From RGIG3009 sp964470515 (lineage in GTDB: Bacteria > Bacillota > Clostridia > Oscillospirales > Acutalibacteraceae), in contig CAYYDD010000037.1 of NCBI GenBank assembly GCA_964470515.1, positions 1-16,357 of the forward strand: a stretch of 16,357 nucleotides of DNA. The letters run 5' to 3'. The notes beneath the pieces are model-generated. The model saw only the letters and a list, made by a program, of their open reading frames with translations. It was not told the origin of the DNA and did no database searches. The position numbers were made by a program, and so were the translations under genes. Position 1 is the stretch's first letter, and each line of letters begins with the position of its first letter. Below are positions 15,068 to 16,357 of the stretch, in pieces.

Positions 15068-15093
15068 TCCCACTTCATCCCACTTTGGACCAC
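15068..15093 (-). promoter_or_regulatory. MraZ operator: three GTGG repeats at 10-base spacing
   Basis: On the minus strand GTGGTC (15088-15093), GTGGGA (15078-15083) and GTGGGA (15068-15073) recur exactly every 10 bases, in the same orientation, each preceded by AA/AAG or similar. Known MraZ operators are such direct repeats: TGGGN with 5-base gaps in E. coli, AAAGTG-type repeats in mollicutes. The array starts about two bases after the predicted transcription start, so a bound MraZ ring would block initiation or escape. It probably gives negative autoregulation of the cluster. Confidence 0.85.
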
Positions 15094-15101
15094 GCATATA
15101 C

Positions 15102-15130
15102 ATTATATACCCTTTTCAGAGAAAAATCAA
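15102..15130 (-). promoter_or_regulatory. sigma-A promoter of the dcw cluster
   Basis: TTGATT (15125-15130) is separated by 17 bases from a perfect TATAAT (15102-15107) on the minus strand. The predicted start is near 15095, giving a leader of about 87 bases to the mraZ ATG. It lies after the terminator of the AEC gene and directly before the MraZ repeats, as expected of the main cluster promoter. Confidence 0.88.
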
Positions 15131-15177
15131 GAGACAATGTTGAAAATCCCGTATCTATTTTCGGGAGAGCTTGTAAA

Positions 15178-15218
15178 GCAAAAACGCCGCTCCGAGCGAC
15201 CTCGGAACGGCGTTTTTT
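15178..15218 (-). terminator. strong bidirectional terminator after the AEC gene
   Basis: A 17-bp stem with one mismatch (15180-15196 with 15201-15217) encloses the 4-base loop CGAC. It has five T after it on the minus strand and six on the plus strand. It begins a few bases after the AEC transporter stop codon, so that gene is transcriptionally separate from mraZ. Confidence 0.92.
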
Positions 15219-15224
15219 ACGATT

Positions 15225-16145
15225 TTATGCGATGGTCTGCACCAAGGCCACAAACACGGGCATCGTCACCACGGAAAACACGGTGGAAAGGGCGACCAGA
15301 TTGGAAGCAGCCTCGGTATCCTGCCCGAATTTCCCGGCAAACATCGACACGGCGGCGGCAATGGGGGCACTGCCGGCAATCGCCATCGAGCACAACAGCG
15401 TATCGCGCACACCGAACAAATACAAAAGCCCGATAGCAACAGCCGGTACCAGCAGCAGGCGAACGGCACTGGCGGCGTAATACGAGCGGTTGCGCAATGC
15501 GGTATAAAGATCGACCTGCGACAGACTGTAGCCGATGAACAGCATCGGAATAGGCGTGTTGAGCGCACCGAGGTGGGCGATGGGTGCGCGGATGAGCTCC
15601 GGCAGGTCAAACGGCAACAACAGAATAACGACACCGGCGGCCAGGCCGATCACACCGGGATTGACCAGCAGCTTTTTGGCAGACAGCCGACGCGAGCTTT
15701 TATCCATCGTGAGCAGGCCGTAGCTCCACAGCGTCAGCGTAAACACCGTGACGTAGGCCGCGCCGTAAAACACGCCCTGCTCGCCGAGCACCGCCTGCTG
15801 CAACGGCAGGCCCATAAATCCGGCGTTGGACAGCACTGCCGACGCGCGAAGCACGCGGTCGCGCGGGGTATCCTTGCGGTACAGCATCTGCGCGATGGCG
15901 ATAGCGACCGCGTGCACCGCCACCGCTACCAGCACGGAAATACCGAGTTCTTTTAAGATCGCAAAGGAAAATTCGCGTTCAAACGACAGCGCGATGACGC
16001 ACGGCGTGGATAACAGCAACGCAACGTCCGACAAAGCCTTACCCGCTACATCCCCGATGATCTTTTTCTTGCCCAGCACGTACCCGGCAAGGATGAGGAT
16101 AAATAATATCAGCACCTGCTGCCCTACCGTGAGAAAGTTTTGCAT
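15225..16145 (-). CDS. AEC (auxin efflux carrier) family transporter
   Basis: Inner-membrane permease of the AEC family. Bacterial members move small organic acids or amino acids such as malate or malonate, and the substrate cannot be read here. The 306-residue product has about ten hydrophobic segments and typical landmarks: GYVLGKKKI near the start, SNAGFMGLPL (106-115), NPGVIGLAAG (162-171), and a conserved end of the form SAPIAAAVSMFAGKFGQDTEAAS (from 259) followed by LSTVFSVVTMPVF. The ATG has only a weak purine-rich site (GCGGGGGCGG) upstream. It has its own promoter and terminator, so it is a single-gene unit with no visible link to cell division. Confidence 0.9.
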   Translation of the reverse strand: MQNFLTVGQQVLILFILILAGYVLGKKKIIGDVAGKALSDVALLLSTPCVIALSFEREFSFAILKELGISVLVAVAVHAVAIAIAQMLYRKDTPRDRVLRASAVLSNAGFMGLPLQQAVLGEQGVFYGAAYVTVFTLTLWSYGLLTMDKSSRRLSAKKLLVNPGVIGLAAGVVILLLPFDLPELIRAPIAHLGALNTPIPMLFIGYSLSQVDLYTALRNRSYYAASAVRLLLVPAVAIGLLYLFGVRDTLLCSMAIAGSAPIAAAVSMFAGKFGQDTEAASNLVALSTVFSVVTMPVFVALVQTIA

Positions 16146-16162
16146 ACGGCCGCCCCCGCTTT

Positions 16163-16207
16163 ATAATATACCTTTCCTATTGTATCCCAAACCGCCGAAA
16201 AGCACAA
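16163..16207 (-). promoter_or_regulatory. promoter region of the AEC gene
   Basis: Two overlapping candidates are seen on the minus strand. One is TTGTGC (16202-16207) with a 17-base spacer and TACAAT (16179-16184). The other is TTGGGA (16185-16190) with a 16-base spacer and TATTAT (16163-16168). Either would start transcription 10-30 bases before the ATG. The choice cannot be made from sequence. Confidence 0.55.
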
Positions 16208-16357
16208 GAGGGATTTACAACAAAAGCCTGGCATAGCGGAGACCCGCGGTAAGGAAGTAATAACTTAAACGCAAAAACATGCACTCTACGCAATGATGAG
16301 GCGCCGTAACGAAGGTTTTGAAAACAAGTGGTAAAGACAATCGGTACGGTATATTGC
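16208..16357. other. intergenic right edge, no recognised feature
   Basis: No coding frame with a plausible start and ribosome binding site is seen on either strand, and no RNA gene is recognised. A small palindrome, GTTTTGAAAAC (16315-16325), is the only visible symmetry. The segment is probably the spacer to a gene outside the window. Confidence 0.4.

Noticed and set aside
16208..16357. Possible attC-like or mobile-element end at the right edge
   Set aside because: Only a short palindrome is visible; no paired core sites, terminal repeats or transposase remnant.

Overview
The window is a compact, almost unbroken division and cell-wall (dcw) cluster from a moderately GC-rich member of the Clostridia, read entirely on the minus strand, so gene order runs from the right edge to the left. 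The evidence for a Firmicutes/Clostridia host is the mraZ-rsmH-ftsL-pbp-pbp-murE-mraY-ftsW-murG order (close to that of Bacillus), two class B penicillin-binding proteins with C-terminal PASTA domains, a DivIB-type FtsQ, strong AGGAGG-type ribosome binding sites and sigma-A-like promoters. MurE carries the DNPR motif of meso-diaminopimelate-adding enzymes, so a mDAP-type peptidoglycan is expected. An exact genus cannot be read from the sequence; an Oscillospiraceae-like gut organism is a guess.

Layout from right to left: (1) about 210 bases with no gene at the right edge, ending in a promoter; (2) a permease of the auxin efflux carrier (AEC) family, closed by a strong bidirectional terminator; (3) a sigma-A promoter followed by three perfectly phased MraZ operator repeats and a cluster of DnaA-box-like repeats; (4) mraZ, rsmH and an ftsL-like gene; (5) a 123-base structured gap with a terminator-like hairpin; (6) two tandem PASTA-bearing transpeptidases; (7) murE, mraY, ftsW and murG, nearly touching one another; (8) murA, then ftsQ/divIB; (9) a 164-base gap with a near-consensus extended -10 promoter; (10) ftsZ, closed by a perfect 17-bp-stem terminator at the left edge.

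The genes form one pathway. MurA commits UDP-GlcNAc to muramic acid synthesis, MurE adds the third stem-peptide residue, MraY makes lipid I, MurG makes lipid II, FtsW polymerises the glycan and the two PBPs cross-link it. FtsZ, FtsL and FtsQ/DivIB organise that work at the septum. MraZ is the probable cluster regulator and RsmH methylates 16S rRNA. murB, murC, murD, murF and ftsA, often found in such clusters, are absent here, and murA stands where Bacillus has murB.

I see no mobile element, CRISPR array, tRNA or rRNA, and no clearly new system. The points most worth a second look are regulatory: the operator architecture ahead of mraZ, the hairpin-rich gap before the PBP pair, and the private promoter of ftsZ. 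At the protein level they are the duplicated PASTA transpeptidases, the short linker and unusual tail of FtsZ, and the Trp-rich tail of the FtsL-like protein.
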